A stretch of 48,624 bases of DNA, taken from a virus. The stretch spans positions 1 through 48,624 of the IMG/VR virus record IMGVR_UViG_3300030098_003841; one strand, written 5' to 3'. Shown here in pieces: positions 1-6,747 of the stretch. The stretch's first letter is position 1. Each line of letters begins with the position of its first letter. The notes beneath the pieces were generated by a model. It worked only from the letters and a program-made list of their open reading frames with translations, made no database searches and had not been told where the DNA came from. The translations under genes were made by a program, and so were the position numbers.

Positions 1-2
1 CC

Positions 3-100
3 AGTAATCCTACAAATGAGGCTTCAAATCGTATTCTGCGTTTAGGTACGATTATACATGAAGATTTACAGAATGCTTTGTCTCCTACTATATATAGTAA
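3..100. repeat. Terminal direct repeat, copy 1 (circular overlap)
   Basis: These 98 bases are identical to 48527-48624. The first two bases of the window (cc) do not match the corresponding ct at 48525-48526, so the match begins at base 3. One open reading frame runs through the repeat in the same frame in both copies. The simplest reading is an assembly overlap of a circular or circularly permuted genome of about 48,524 bp. A genuine short terminal repeat is the less likely alternative, because it would split a gene. Confidence 0.93.
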
Positions 101-647
101 TACTATAGATAGTAATACTATAGATAGTAATACTATACATAGTAAAGAAAAAGAAATACATTATTTAGAAAAAGAAAGTTTTGACTTTCATATTGAAAAA
201 GAAATTATGATACCAGAGTTAAATGTTCGTGGTTTTTATGACTTAGTGGCCGTTTCTAAGGAAGATGGTAGCGTGTACCTTATAGACTTTAAGACGATGG
301 CGAGTTTCTCTTGGTCTAGGAAGTTTGGGTGGAAGAATCCAGACCCTAATGCTAGTAAACACCAAGAGATTCAACTTGCAACTTATGGATTGGCTGTGGA
401 AAAAGAATTTGGTAGATTAGATGGGATGTATTTGTACTACTACAAGAAAGATAACTCACAAATGAGGAGTATAGAAGTACCTCTATCTACTCTAAAACTA
501 GCATATAATTTTTGGGTAAATGTAAACGAAGAACATAAAAAAGGATTACCAATGTTTAGGGAAGGAATATCTCCAGTAGAAGACTGGAATTGTAAGTATT
601 GTAGGTTCCTTGACCATTGTAATCCGCCGTTTTTTAAAAGAAAGTAA
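3..647 (+). CDS. Cas4/RecB-like PD-(D/E)XK Fe-S exonuclease (3' part; gene crosses the circular join)
   Basis: This is the C-terminal 214 codons of a 271-aa protein whose start lies at 48356. Counted in the joined protein, the RecB-family nuclease core is visible: H76 in GTIIHE, D137 in RGFYDLV, the D152-x-K154 pair in LIDFKT, and a QLATY motif near 181-185. C43, C254, C257 and C263 have the spacing of the 4Fe-4S cluster of Cas4 and AddB-type nucleases. Such enzymes resect DNA ends, and this one sits just before the Sak3-type annealing protein, which fits a phage recombination pathway making 3' single strands. No CRISPR genes are present, so this is the phage recombination type. An internal SNTID tandem repeat lies between H76 and D137. 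The TTG at 78 is only an internal codon and should not be taken as the start. Confidence 0.88.
   Translation, partial: SNPTNEASNRILRLGTIIHEDLQNALSPTIYSNTIDSNTIDSNTIHSKEKEIHYLEKESFDFHIEKEIMIPELNVRGFYDLVAVSKEDGSVYLIDFKTMASFSWSRKFGWKNPDPNASKHQEIQLATYGLAVEKEFGRLDGMYLYYYKKDNSQMRSIEVPLSTLKLAYNFWVNVNEEHKKGLPMFREGISPVEDWNCKYCRFLDHCNPPFFKRK
96..140 (+). repeat. 15-bp in-frame tandem repeat (3 units) in the Cas4-like gene
   Basis: Three units of agtaatactatagat (the last reads acat) lie at 96-110, 111-125 and 126-140. They encode repeated Ser-Asn-Thr-Ile-Asp, with a partial fourth unit after. The second copy of the terminal overlap stops inside the first unit. The repeat falls in a linker between the nuclease His motif and the beta-sheet core, where length change should be tolerated. 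Confidence 0.85.
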
Positions 648-657
648 AGGAGGGGAG

Positions 658-1332
658 ATGATTAGAGCAGAACTTAGATTTAAAAATGCAACCTTTATGA
701 ACGCTTTAGAAGATAGCCAATACAATTCTATTGCTGAATTATCTAGAGAATCAGGAATACCTACATATACTCTCTATTCTATTGCTTCTCTTAGGTATAC
801 TCCAGTTAGTATAGATGTCCAAACTAAATTAGCCGAATTATTGGATTGTGATATATATAATTTGTTTGAACAATATGAAGATGTTGTTAAGGAAGGAAAG
901 GGGTATCCAAAAAAACTCACTAAGGATATTCCTATTGACTCAATGCTATCTATATCATCAAAAGAAGTAATGCAGTTAGAATCAGACTTTAATACAAATG
1001 ACATTGATAACGACTTATCTTTAAAAGAAGACATAAGTCTTTCGTTGGGAGAGCTAAAAGATAGGGAGAAAGCTGTTATTGAAATGCACTTTGGTATTAA
1101 CAATAAAAGAGCAAAATCCTTAACAGAAATATCTAAAGAGTTTGGCTTAACGAGAGAAAGAGTTAGGCAAATTAAAGAAAAGGCTTTAAGAAAATTAAGA
1201 CATTGGACAAGAAGTAATAGATTGAAAAGTTATATAGGTGCTCGACCCGATTCTTATGAATCTGCCAATAGATATGCGACGAAATATTCAAACGAACTAG
1301 CAAGAGAATATAATTTAAAAACACAAGAGTAA
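658..1332 (+). CDS. Regulator with N-terminal XRE-like HTH and C-terminal sigma70 region 4-like domain
   Basis: A 224-aa protein. Residues about 128-190 look like sigma70 region 4: a helix ending in LKDREKAVIEMHFG, then LTEISKEFGLTRERVRQIKEKALRKLR, the classic HTH that contacts the -35 element and the beta flap (sequence split: LTEISKEFGL, then TRERVRQIKEKALRKLR). Residues about 12-72 resemble a Cro/C1-type HTH (SIAELSRESGIPTYTLYSIA and ending in AELLDCDIYNLF). Regions 2 and 3 of a full sigma factor are absent, so it probably modifies host RNA polymerase or acts as a DNA-binding regulator. The ATG at 658 has GGAGGGGAG directly before it; the frame stays open to 610 but that part overlaps the nuclease gene. 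A role in switching from early to late transcription is inference. Confidence 0.75.
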   Translation: MIRAELRFKNATFMNALEDSQYNSIAELSRESGIPTYTLYSIASLRYTPVSIDVQTKLAELLDCDIYNLFEQYEDVVKEGKGYPKKLTKDIPIDSMLSISSKEVMQLESDFNTNDIDNDLSLKEDISLSLGELKDREKAVIEMHFGINNKRAKSLTEISKEFGLTRERVRQIKEKALRKLRHWTRSNRLKSYIGARPDSYESANRYATKYSNELAREYNLKTQE

Positions 1333-1343
1333 AGGAGATAATA

Positions 1344-1937
1344 ATGGCAACGAAAAAGACAATGAATACGTTTGAAAAGCTTAACAAAGTAGACGTATCT
1401 CAATTCACAGAAAAGAAAGGGCAGTTTAATTATTTAAGTTGGGCACATGCAGTGCGAGAATTATTAAAGATATGTCCTACAGCAACATGGGAAGTACATC
1501 TATTTGATGGTCCAGAAGGCACGAAACAGCCTTATATGAAGAATGGTACTGGTGCCTATGTGCAAGTATCAGTAGACGTGGATGGCGTTATTAGAAGCCA
1601 AATACACCCAGTTCTTGATAATCGTAATCAAACAATAGATAATCCTAATGCATTTCAAGTAAATACTTCAATACAGAGATGTTTAGCTAAAGCTATTGCA
1701 TTGCATGGATTAGGCTTATACATATTTGCTGGAGAGGATTTGCCAGAGGCAGACCCTCTTACAAGTGCACAAGCTTACGAGCTAAATGAATTAGCTCAAG
1801 GCATAAAGAATCAAGATTTGCTAAAGGAAATAACCGATAGCATTAATAACAACAAAGTAAATAGCGGTAACTATGAGAAAGTAAAGAAATACATAGGTAC
1901 TATAATCACAAAACAAGAGGAGAAAAAGAATGGCTAA
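1344..1937 (+). CDS. Sak3-type single-strand annealing protein (DUF1071)
   Basis: A 197-aa protein. The segment around residues 20-130 has the DUF1071/Sak3 hallmarks: FNYLSWAHAVRELLK, an aromatic and acidic strand region, GAYVQVSVDVDG, then NTSIQRCLAKAIALHGLGLYIFAGEDLP at the end of the fold (read as NTSIQRCLAKAIAL followed by HGLGLYIFAGEDLP). Sak3 proteins anneal complementary single strands and promote strand exchange in phage recombination. The gene lies between the Cas4-like nuclease and regulator on one side and the SSB-like protein on the other, the usual recombination cassette. AAAGGAG precedes the start. It overlaps the next gene by 8 bp, so the two are probably translationally coupled. 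Confidence 0.85.
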   Translation: MATKKTMNTFEKLNKVDVSQFTEKKGQFNYLSWAHAVRELLKICPTATWEVHLFDGPEGTKQPYMKNGTGAYVQVSVDVDGVIRSQIHPVLDNRNQTIDNPNAFQVNTSIQRCLAKAIALHGLGLYIFAGEDLPEADPLTSAQAYELNELAQGIKNQDLLKEITDSINNNKVNSGNYEKVKKYIGTIITKQEEKKNG

Positions 1938-2565
1938 TTCAAATGATATGTTTGACGATTTGTTAAGCAATAAGGAAAGTCACTTCGTTCCAGATAGCAG
2001 TCCAAGAAAAGCCTCTGCAGTTCCAAACGTAAGAGGAGAGTTCTATGGTCACTTACAAGAATCTGAAATGAAAGAAGTGTCTTGGAAAAGAGATGGGAAG
2101 AAATTTAAGGCTATTGTGTATAATTATTTGTTCGTAGTAGACGGGGCAAATAAATCACAAAGCTACACCTATCATAGTTATAAGGATTCTTCAGAGCAAA
2201 ATGCTTCTGGGGAAGATTATATTGGTAGGTCTTACAGGAGTAATGGAGTTTTTAGATTCCTAGAGCCAGAAGAGGGCGACGACTTTGTGTCTAATTCTGA
2301 GGGAAACAAATCTTACTTCAGATTCTGTGAAACAATAGGTGTTGATATAGAAAAGAAAATCATTGAGAAAGATGGACAAGAAATGGAAGTAAAAGTACTA
2401 CCATCACTTGATACGTCTCAAATCAATGGTCGACCAGCGATTGCTGTTATCGATAAAGGTAAACCTTATACAACTAAAGATGGAAAGGAAAGGACTCCAT
2501 TTATAGTAAAGTTTATCAAAGAATGGGAAGGTGGAGAGGTTAAAGATGCCGATATTCCATTCTAA
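1930..2565 (+). CDS. SSB-like protein with acidic DADIPF C-terminal tip
   Basis: A 211-aa protein with no confident fold assignment from sequence alone. The last residues, VKDADIPF, match the C-terminal tip of bacterial single-stranded DNA-binding proteins (consensus DDDIPF), which docks host repair and replication partners. The body contains alternating hydrophobic and polar strands (for example KFKAIVYNYLFVV and PFIVKFIKEWEGG) compatible with an OB-like fold. It is coupled to the upstream annealing protein, which is the usual place for an SSB. The N-terminal 30 residues are polar and probably disordered. The single-strand binding role is inference from tail and context. Confidence 0.68.
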   Translation: MANSNDMFDDLLSNKESHFVPDSSPRKASAVPNVRGEFYGHLQESEMKEVSWKRDGKKFKAIVYNYLFVVDGANKSQSYTYHSYKDSSEQNASGEDYIGRSYRSNGVFRFLEPEEGDDFVSNSEGNKSYFRFCETIGVDIEKKIIEKDGQEMEVKVLPSLDTSQINGRPAIAVIDKGKPYTTKDGKERTPFIVKFIKEWEGGEVKDADIPF

Positions 2566-2701
2566 AGACAACAGAAGAAAAGTAGGCTGGGCGAAAGAGT
2601 TTTTAATTAATACTCTTTATGGCTTCGGCATGAAAGGTCGTAAGATATCTAAGATTGTGGGGGTATCGAGGGCTACTGTGTATAGACATATACATAAGTA
2701 G
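2546..2701 (+). CDS. 51-aa helix-turn-helix protein (resolvase-type HTH)
   Basis: The small frame starts at an ATG inside the end of the SSB-like gene, in another frame, with a GGAGAGG ribosome site 4-10 bases before. The C-terminal half, GRKISKIVGVSRATVYRHIH, is a typical Hin/resolvase-family HTH: a first helix ending in I, a turn around GVSRAT, and a recognition helix VYRHI. The rest is basic. It probably binds DNA; its target is unknown, though the structured RNA and leader directly downstream put it where an autoregulator could sit. The protein is far shorter than a recombinase, so no catalytic domain is present. Confidence 0.72.
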   Translation: MPIFHSKDNRRKVGWAKEFLINTLYGFGMKGRKISKIVGVSRATVYRHIHK

Positions 2702-2704
2702 TAA

Positions 2705-2866
2705 ACTGGGAGATTCTGTTACCCGTGAGGATACAGTCAGAGTGTTTTTGGGTTCCCTATAATTGCCTATACAACCCAGTCCTTTCCACTCTGGGTTCAG
2801 TCTCCCAAAATTTAGGTAACGTGATGTTGCCTCGTCGAAAAGAGAACGGGAGCTTCGGCTCCCCGA
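2705..2866 (+). ncRNA. Candidate structured RNA / leader: three-way junction plus two hairpins
   Basis: Complementary segments define a compact fold. P1 pairs 2707-2715 with 2799-2807 (9 bp, one G-U). P2, 2716-2736, is a CTGT/ACAG hairpin capped by a C-C/G-G pair and a GUGA (GNRA) loop. P3 pairs CAGAGTG 2738-2744 with CACTCTG 2787-2793, and continues as GGGTT 2750-2754 with AACCC 2773-2777. Two further hairpins follow: AGGTAAC 2814-2820 with GTTGCCT 2826-2832 (7 bp), and GGGAGC-TTCG-GCTCCC at 2848-2863, a UUCG tetraloop. There is no U-run, so it is not a simple terminator. It ends just before the ribosome site of the Lys-rich protein at 2883. It may be a free RNA or a protein-binding leader. 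I recognise no known family. Confidence 0.68.
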
Positions 2867-2882
2867 CTCGAAAGGAGAAAGT

Positions 2883-3038
2883 ATGATTAGTAAAATATAT
2901 GATTCAATTCATAAAAAGATATTTAAGAAGAGAAAAGGTATGAAACGACCTAATAAAAGTAAAGCATATAAGGAGGCAACAGCGATGTCTAGCTTAAGTC
3001 CTTCAATTAAAAGAGTTGTGAGATATAAGAAGAAATAA
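2883..3038 (+). CDS. 51-aa Lys/Arg-rich small protein
   Basis: The frame starts at ATG 2883 behind AAAGGAGAAAGT, a strong ribosome site, immediately 3' of the structured RNA. The product is very basic, with runs such as HKKIFKKRKGMKR and RVVRYKKK at the C-terminus, and few acidic residues. It could bind nucleic acid, perhaps the RNA in front of it, but no family is recognised. No cysteine motif or membrane segment is visible. Confidence 0.6.
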   Translation: MISKIYDSIHKKIFKKRKGMKRPNKSKAYKEATAMSSLSPSIKRVVRYKKK

Positions 3039-3050
3039 GTAGTGGGAAGC

Positions 3051-3317
3051 ATGATAATATTAGAAGTAGTTTTAAAAGCTTATGCAGTTATATCTATTGC
3101 GACTGCTACTGATGAGATGTGGAATTGTAGTAATCCAAGGCCATATCCGATGAAAAAATATAGTGTTTGCCAGTGGGAAGAGGCAGATATGGTAAAAATA
3201 AAAGGAAAGTGGTACTTAAGACCGCAGGGGAAAAATGATAACGTATTTGAAAGATTTTACAGGAAAAGATATTGGAAGAAGCTTGGATATGACAATGAAA
3301 GGATTAAAATAAAATGA
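3051..3317 (+). CDS. Hypothetical 88-aa protein
   Basis: Unrecognised. The first 20 residues are hydrophobic (MIILEVVLKAYAVISIATAT) and could form a membrane anchor or signal-like segment; the remainder is basic and aromatic. The ATG at 3051 has GGGAAG five bases before it and is preferred over the in-frame GTG at 3042. Four-base overlap (ATGA) with the next gene suggests coupling. Confidence 0.6.
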   Translation: MIILEVVLKAYAVISIATATDEMWNCSNPRPYPMKKYSVCQWEEADMVKIKGKWYLRPQGKNDNVFERFYRKRYWKKLGYDNERIKIK

Positions 3318-3517
3318 AATGTTGGCATTGTAATAGTGAGGTGATATGGGGCGGTGACCACGATTTTGAAGATTATGGTATGGATGGCGATGGGATTGTA
3401 AGTAACCTATCGTGCAGTAAATGTAATGCTTTTTATGAATGTTACTTAAACTTGGAGGAGAAAAGTAATGAAGAAAGTAAAAAAGAAGATGACAAGCCAC
3501 ATGCGAAGAGCCAATAA
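3314..3517 (+). CDS. 67-aa zinc-ribbon protein
   Basis: Two CxxC knuckles (CWHC at residues 3-6 and CSKC near 34-37) should bind one zinc ion. Between them lies an acidic, Gly-rich stretch (GGDHDFEDYGMDGDG), and the C-terminal third is charged and probably disordered. Short zinc ribbons of this layout are common as uncharacterised phage proteins. Its start overlaps the previous stop (ATGA). Function unknown; nucleic-acid or protein binding is the usual role of such ribbons. Confidence 0.7.
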   Translation: MKCWHCNSEVIWGGDHDFEDYGMDGDGIVSNLSCSKCNAFYECYLNLEEKSNEESKKEDDKPHAKSQ

Positions 3518-3593
3518 AGTTAGAGAGGTGGCTAATGGATGTTGGTGGATTGAATGCTATCTTAATGATAGGTGTGGAATAAGGAAATCGTAA
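3468..3593 (+). CDS. 41-aa basic small protein
   Basis: It overlaps the end of the zinc-ribbon gene in another frame and has a strong GGAGGAG ribosome site seven bases before the ATG. The N-terminus is Lys/Arg rich (MKKVKKKMTSHMRR), the C-terminal half carries GCWWIECYLNDRCG with three cysteines. No family recognised. The next gene starts in its stop codon (TAATG). Confidence 0.55.
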   Translation: MKKVKKKMTSHMRRANKVREVANGCWWIECYLNDRCGIRKS

Positions 3594-3910
3594 TGGTAAA
3601 AAAAGAAATGAATGAATTAATGGATTATGTTTTTGAAGAAGTAACTCGTATACGAAATGCTGGTCAAAGCGAGTATGCTAGAGACCTTCAGAACGTATTT
3701 GCAAACTTTGAAAGAGTAGCATCTTTTGTGGGTTCGTCAAGAGAGAAAGTACTATTAACCTATATGATTAAACATGTAGATGGGTTATGTGCTTATGCTG
3801 ATGGACACACCTCTCAAAGAGAAGATGTTAGAGGTAGATTAACAGATATCATTGTTTACTGCATTCTCATGTGGGGAATGGCTGTAGATAATGAAAAACA
3901 ACAAAGCTAA
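3593..3910 (+). CDS. All-helical protein, possible nucleotide-modification or MazG-like family
   Basis: A 105-aa protein read from ATG 3593 (AAGGAAA upstream; TAATG overlap with the gene before). It is helical, with the segment SREKVLLTYMIKHVDGLC followed by REDVRGRLTDIIVYCILMWGM. This pattern, a Lys-His-containing helix and a later R-L-x-D-I-I-x-Y helix, resembles the DUF1599-type phage proteins linked to nucleotide metabolism or base modification. The match is by eye and weak. No metal-binding cluster is obvious. Confidence 0.6.
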   Translation: MVKKEMNELMDYVFEEVTRIRNAGQSEYARDLQNVFANFERVASFVGSSREKVLLTYMIKHVDGLCAYADGHTSQREDVRGRLTDIIVYCILMWGMAVDNEKQQS

Positions 3911-3919
3911 GGAGAATGT

Positions 3920-4003
3920 ATGTACACATTAATGGGTATAATTGCACTGATATTGGTAGTTGGATATCTTTATCATAAGTATTTTGTTAAAGGCAAATGG
4001 TAG
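3920..4003 (+). CDS. 27-aa single-pass membrane peptide
   Basis: AAGGAGAATGT precedes the ATG. The peptide is almost entirely one hydrophobic helix (MGIIALILVVGYLYHKY) followed by a short basic tail (FVKGKW), giving a predicted N-out, C-in orientation. Its stop overlaps the ribosome site of the next gene. Function unknown. Confidence 0.5.
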   Translation: MYTLMGIIALILVVGYLYHKYFVKGKW

Positions 4004-4012
4004 GAGGCTGAT

Positions 4013-4210
4013 ATGGGTAGAGCTATAGATATGGAAAAGGATATAGATATGCTGAAAAGGGAGGTTGCAGACCTCAAGGATGTCTTAAAACAAATACTTG
4101 AAGGGGTAGATGATGGCAAAAAAGAAGCCAAAAAAACCAACACTAAACGAAGTAAAGCAAGTAGTGGAAAATCTGATACACGACCTGAATCTAGTGAACA
4201 CAAAAGTTGA
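4013..4210 (+). CDS. 65-aa coiled-coil protein
   Basis: AGGAGGCTGAT directly precedes the ATG. Residues 8-33 form a heptad-rich helix (MEKDIDMLKREVADLKDVLK) and the tail from residue 35 is Lys/Ser-rich and disordered. Its 3' part overlaps the next gene by about 98 bp in another frame, an unusually long overlap, yet each frame has its own good ribosome site and protein-like composition. Confidence 0.62.
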   Translation: MGRAIDMEKDIDMLKREVADLKDVLKQILEGVDDGKKEAKKTNTKRSKASSGKSDTRPESSEHKS

Positions 4211-4340
4211 TTCATTGGCTATGGTTTTTCAGAGCTATATTGAGTATAAAAAGGATGACAAGGATTTTCTTGAGCATCTAAAAACAACGAAGGAGCAAGA
4301 TGAAGCTGAACAAAGAACTTCTGATGAAAGTTCTAAGTGA
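4113..4340 (+). CDS. 75-aa basic/helical hypothetical protein
   Basis: Two ATGs lie in tandem (4110 and 4113); the second is six bases from the AAGGGG ribosome site and is preferred. The start is Lys/Pro-rich (MAKKKPKKPTLNEVKQVV), followed by an amphipathic helical body and an acidic tail. It is nested for 98 bp in the previous gene and itself overlaps the next by 41 bp. Function unknown. Confidence 0.62.
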   Translation: MAKKKPKKPTLNEVKQVVENLIHDLNLVNTKVDSLAMVFQSYIEYKKDDKDFLEHLKTTKEQDEAEQRTSDESSK

Positions 4341-4485
4341 ACATAATTGGGGTATATACCTCAAGAGTAAGCCTTTAGAGGAGATGTCAACAACAAATCT
4401 AGGTATTATGTACCACATAAATGAAGTAGAGGTTGATAATCTTATAGAGGAATACAATGCTAATTTAGAAATACCAGAAGAATAA
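4300..4485 (+). CDS. 61-aa acidic hypothetical protein
   Basis: AAGGAGCAAG precedes the ATG. The protein is mainly helical and acidic and shows no recognisable motif. It is the last small gene before the replicative helicase, which follows after 12 bases, and is probably co-translated with it. Confidence 0.6.
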   Translation: MKLNKELLMKVLSEHNWGIYLKSKPLEEMSTTNLGIMYHINEVEVDNLIEEYNANLEIPEE

Positions 4486-4497
4486 AGGAGAAATAAA

Positions 4498-5838
4498 ATG
4501 GACCAGACGGTTGATGTGGCCACAGAAGATGTGGTTGTGGGGAGTGTCGTCTTAAATCCAAACGAATATACAGCTGTTTCACAGTATATTCCAGAGGTTG
4601 AGGTGTTCACTCAAAAGAAAGCAAGAGCACTATGGGTTAAGGTAGGTAAAATGAGAAGCAAAGGGGCCCATATAGATACACTAACAATGTGTGCATCACT
4701 TACAGATAATGATATCGCCAGTGGAGTTACAAAGGGATATGTCTTAGATTGTACGTCAAACGCATGTACTGGGGGTATGACAGAAGTATATGCACAAAAG
4801 CTATACGAAAAACATCTTCTAAGGAAGATTACGACTGAGGCCGAGAGCATTAAAAGCAAAGTTGTTCGACATGGAGATGACGTATACGAATTAATCACTA
4901 ACGCACATACATTGATGGGGGAATTACTACGTGTTCGCCCAGGAGCAAAATTCAGCATAGATGAAGCTATGAATGATACTGTCAAAAGTATGGGAAGTGG
5001 TAGTAAGAGGATGATTAAAACTGGCTATAGAAATATAGATAGCCTAGCTGGAGGATTGACCAGAGGAGAGGTATCTATCGTTGGGGGGAGGCCTGGTCAT
5101 GGCAAAACTACATTCCTTGTGAATCTACTGGCAAATTTCATCAATGGAGGCTATAAGGTCGCCGTGTTCAATCGTGAGCTACCTAATACTGAAGTGCTTA
5201 AGAAGATGGTTTGCATAGAGGAGCCAAAACTAAACTATGGAGATGTTAGGCGTGGCAATTTTAATGAGAATAATGTAGACTTGCTTAAGGCTGTTAAAGA
5301 AAAGATAACAACTAAATACTCTGAGGATAAGTTTATTATGTTTGATGATATTAGAGACTTTCCAAAAACAGCATCAGAGGTAAAGAAGTTCAATCCAGAT
5401 GTCGTTATAGACGATTATATACAGCTTATAACTCCTACTGGCAAGGAAGATACGAGGAGATTGCAGTTAGAGAGGATATGTAACGACTATAAATGGCTTG
5501 CGAAAGAAAATAATTGTGCAGTTATAGTTGCATCACAATTAAATAGATATCTTGAGACAAGGGGCGGAGAGGCTAAGAGGCCACAACTATCTGACCTTGC
5601 AGAATCTGGAGCAATAGAGCAAGTAGCAGAGAATGTATTCTTTATATACAACAAGTATAAAGTAGACCCAGCAACATCAAGTAAGAATGAATTGTATCTT
5701 GTGGCTGGGAAAGTACGTTACGGAGAAACTGGAGAGGTAGTGTTGGGATACAATGGGGATGTATGCACTATCTACAATGAAATGCCAATCATAAACTATG
5801 GAGAGCAACATGACACAAGCAAAATACCGTTCGATTAA
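4498..5838 (+). CDS. DnaB-type replicative helicase
   Basis: A 446-aa hexameric helicase of the RecA-fold SF4 group. A short N-terminal helical domain (about 10-150) precedes the motor domain. Walker A is GGRPGHGKTT at 196-205, the H1a glutamate region is NRELP near 225, Walker B is DVVIDDY at 301-307, motif H3 is VASQLNR at 344-350, and the H4-like stretch SGAIEQVAENVFFIYN is near 370. It unwinds the replication fork. With no phage polymerase or primase seen, it presumably loads the host replisome. AAAGGAG precedes the start. The overlap with the resolvase gene links replication to junction resolution. Confidence 0.9.
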   Translation: MDQTVDVATEDVVVGSVVLNPNEYTAVSQYIPEVEVFTQKKARALWVKVGKMRSKGAHIDTLTMCASLTDNDIASGVTKGYVLDCTSNACTGGMTEVYAQKLYEKHLLRKITTEAESIKSKVVRHGDDVYELITNAHTLMGELLRVRPGAKFSIDEAMNDTVKSMGSGSKRMIKTGYRNIDSLAGGLTRGEVSIVGGRPGHGKTTFLVNLLANFINGGYKVAVFNRELPNTEVLKKMVCIEEPKLNYGDVRRGNFNENNVDLLKAVKEKITTKYSEDKFIMFDDIRDFPKTASEVKKFNPDVVIDDYIQLITPTGKEDTRRLQLERICNDYKWLAKENNCAVIVASQLNRYLETRGGEAKRPQLSDLAESGAIEQVAENVFFIYNKYKVDPATSSKNELYLVAGKVRYGETGEVVLGYNGDVCTIYNEMPIINYGEQHDTSKIPFD

Positions 5839-6295
5839 ATATATAGGAATAGACCCAGGAAAGGGTGGAGGAATTGCGATGATACATGAGGGCGTTGCAA
5901 AGGTTTGTAAGTGCCCTGCATCTCCTTATGATATGGCTCTAATGTTTGAACTGCTCATACATGGAACTCCGCCTAACTATGTTTTTGTTATGATAGAAAA
6001 AGTATGGGCTAGGCCACATGATGGCAGAGCATCTGTATTTACGTTTGCACAGAATTATGGGCAATGGGAGGGCATTATTTCAGCCCACGAGATTACTACA
6101 CACTACACAACTCCTCAACAGTGGATGAAAGCTATAGGTTGTCCTCCCAAGCTCAGCAAAAAAGATAGAAAGAATTTCTTGAAAGATTTAGCGAAAAAGA
6201 AACACCCAGAAATATCAAAGCAAATCATACTAGCAACAGCAGATGCCATGCTTATAGCTGACTATGCTAAGGAATTAGCAGAGAGCCAAGATTGA
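5810..6295 (+). CDS. RuvC-like Holliday junction resolvase
   Basis: A 161-aa protein of the RNase H-like fold. The catalytic acids can be placed: D15 in YIGIDPGKGG, E63 in VMIEKV, and D144 and D151 in ATADAMLIADYA. It would cut four-way junctions formed by recombination-dependent replication before packaging. The ATG at 5810 sits behind GGAGAGCAAC; an in-frame ATG at 5798 lacks such a site. The start overlaps the helicase gene by 29 bp. Confidence 0.87.
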   Translation: MTQAKYRSIKYIGIDPGKGGGIAMIHEGVAKVCKCPASPYDMALMFELLIHGTPPNYVFVMIEKVWARPHDGRASVFTFAQNYGQWEGIISAHEITTHYTTPQQWMKAIGCPPKLSKKDRKNFLKDLAKKKHPEISKQIILATADAMLIADYAKELAESQD

Positions 6296-6747
6296 TAAAT
6301 CTGAGTGATATAAATGAAATATTTGGACCATTAAAAAGAGTAGCAGAAGGGGGTAGGCTAGTGAGTATATCATATGAAGAAATGAAGAAGTTTGATTTAG
6401 ACCTTAAATTCGGCCTATTAGGCGAAGATTTTGTCAAAGACATGCAGAATGGTAACACCATGATAGAAGTTAAGACAGAGAGGGATATATGGAAGAATAC
6501 GGGCAATATAGCGATAGAGATAAGATGTAATAGTGTTCCATCTGGGATATCTACGACTGGTTCTAGTGTATGGATACATTTATTGAGCTATAAAGATAAG
6601 ATAGAGGGTGGATTTATATTTGCTGTTGATGAATTGAAGAAAAAGATTAAGAAACTCCTAGAAGAAAAGAAAGCAAAGATTGTAATGGGTGGAGATTTTA
6701 ACTCTAGTCAGATGGTATTGATACCAATTAGGGAATTATTTAGCTAA
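6292..6747 (+). CDS. PD-(D/E)XK nuclease-like protein
   Basis: A 151-aa protein. The central part reads FGLLGEDFVKDM, then MIEVKTERDIWKNTGNIAIEI: the E-x-K pair after a glutamate-bearing helix is the PD-(D/E)XK signature, and the following TGNIAIEI and SGISTTGSSVW match a small phage nuclease family. Two starts are possible: TTG 6292, overlapping the resolvase stop (TTGA), or GTG 6361, with a much better ribosome site (AAGGGGG seven bases before). The longer form is given because the extra 23 codons look coding. Its 3' end overlaps the convergent giant gene by 12 bp. Probably a structure-specific DNA nuclease. Confidence 0.75.
   Translation: MINLSDINEIFGPLKRVAEGGRLVSISYEEMKKFDLDLKFGLLGEDFVKDMQNGNTMIEVKTERDIWKNTGNIAIEIRCNSVPSGISTTGSSVWIHLLSYKDKIEGGFIFAVDELKKKIKKLLEEKKAKIVMGGDFNSSQMVLIPIRELFS

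Noticed and set aside
774-1387. Minus-strand frames opposite the sigma-like gene
   Set aside because: Antisense to a gene with recognised domains; no ribosome sites.
2790-2807. tRNA T-arm-like GGTTCA in the first RNA
   Set aside because: No acceptor stem, anticodon arm or D-arm can be formed; the segment is part of the three-way junction.
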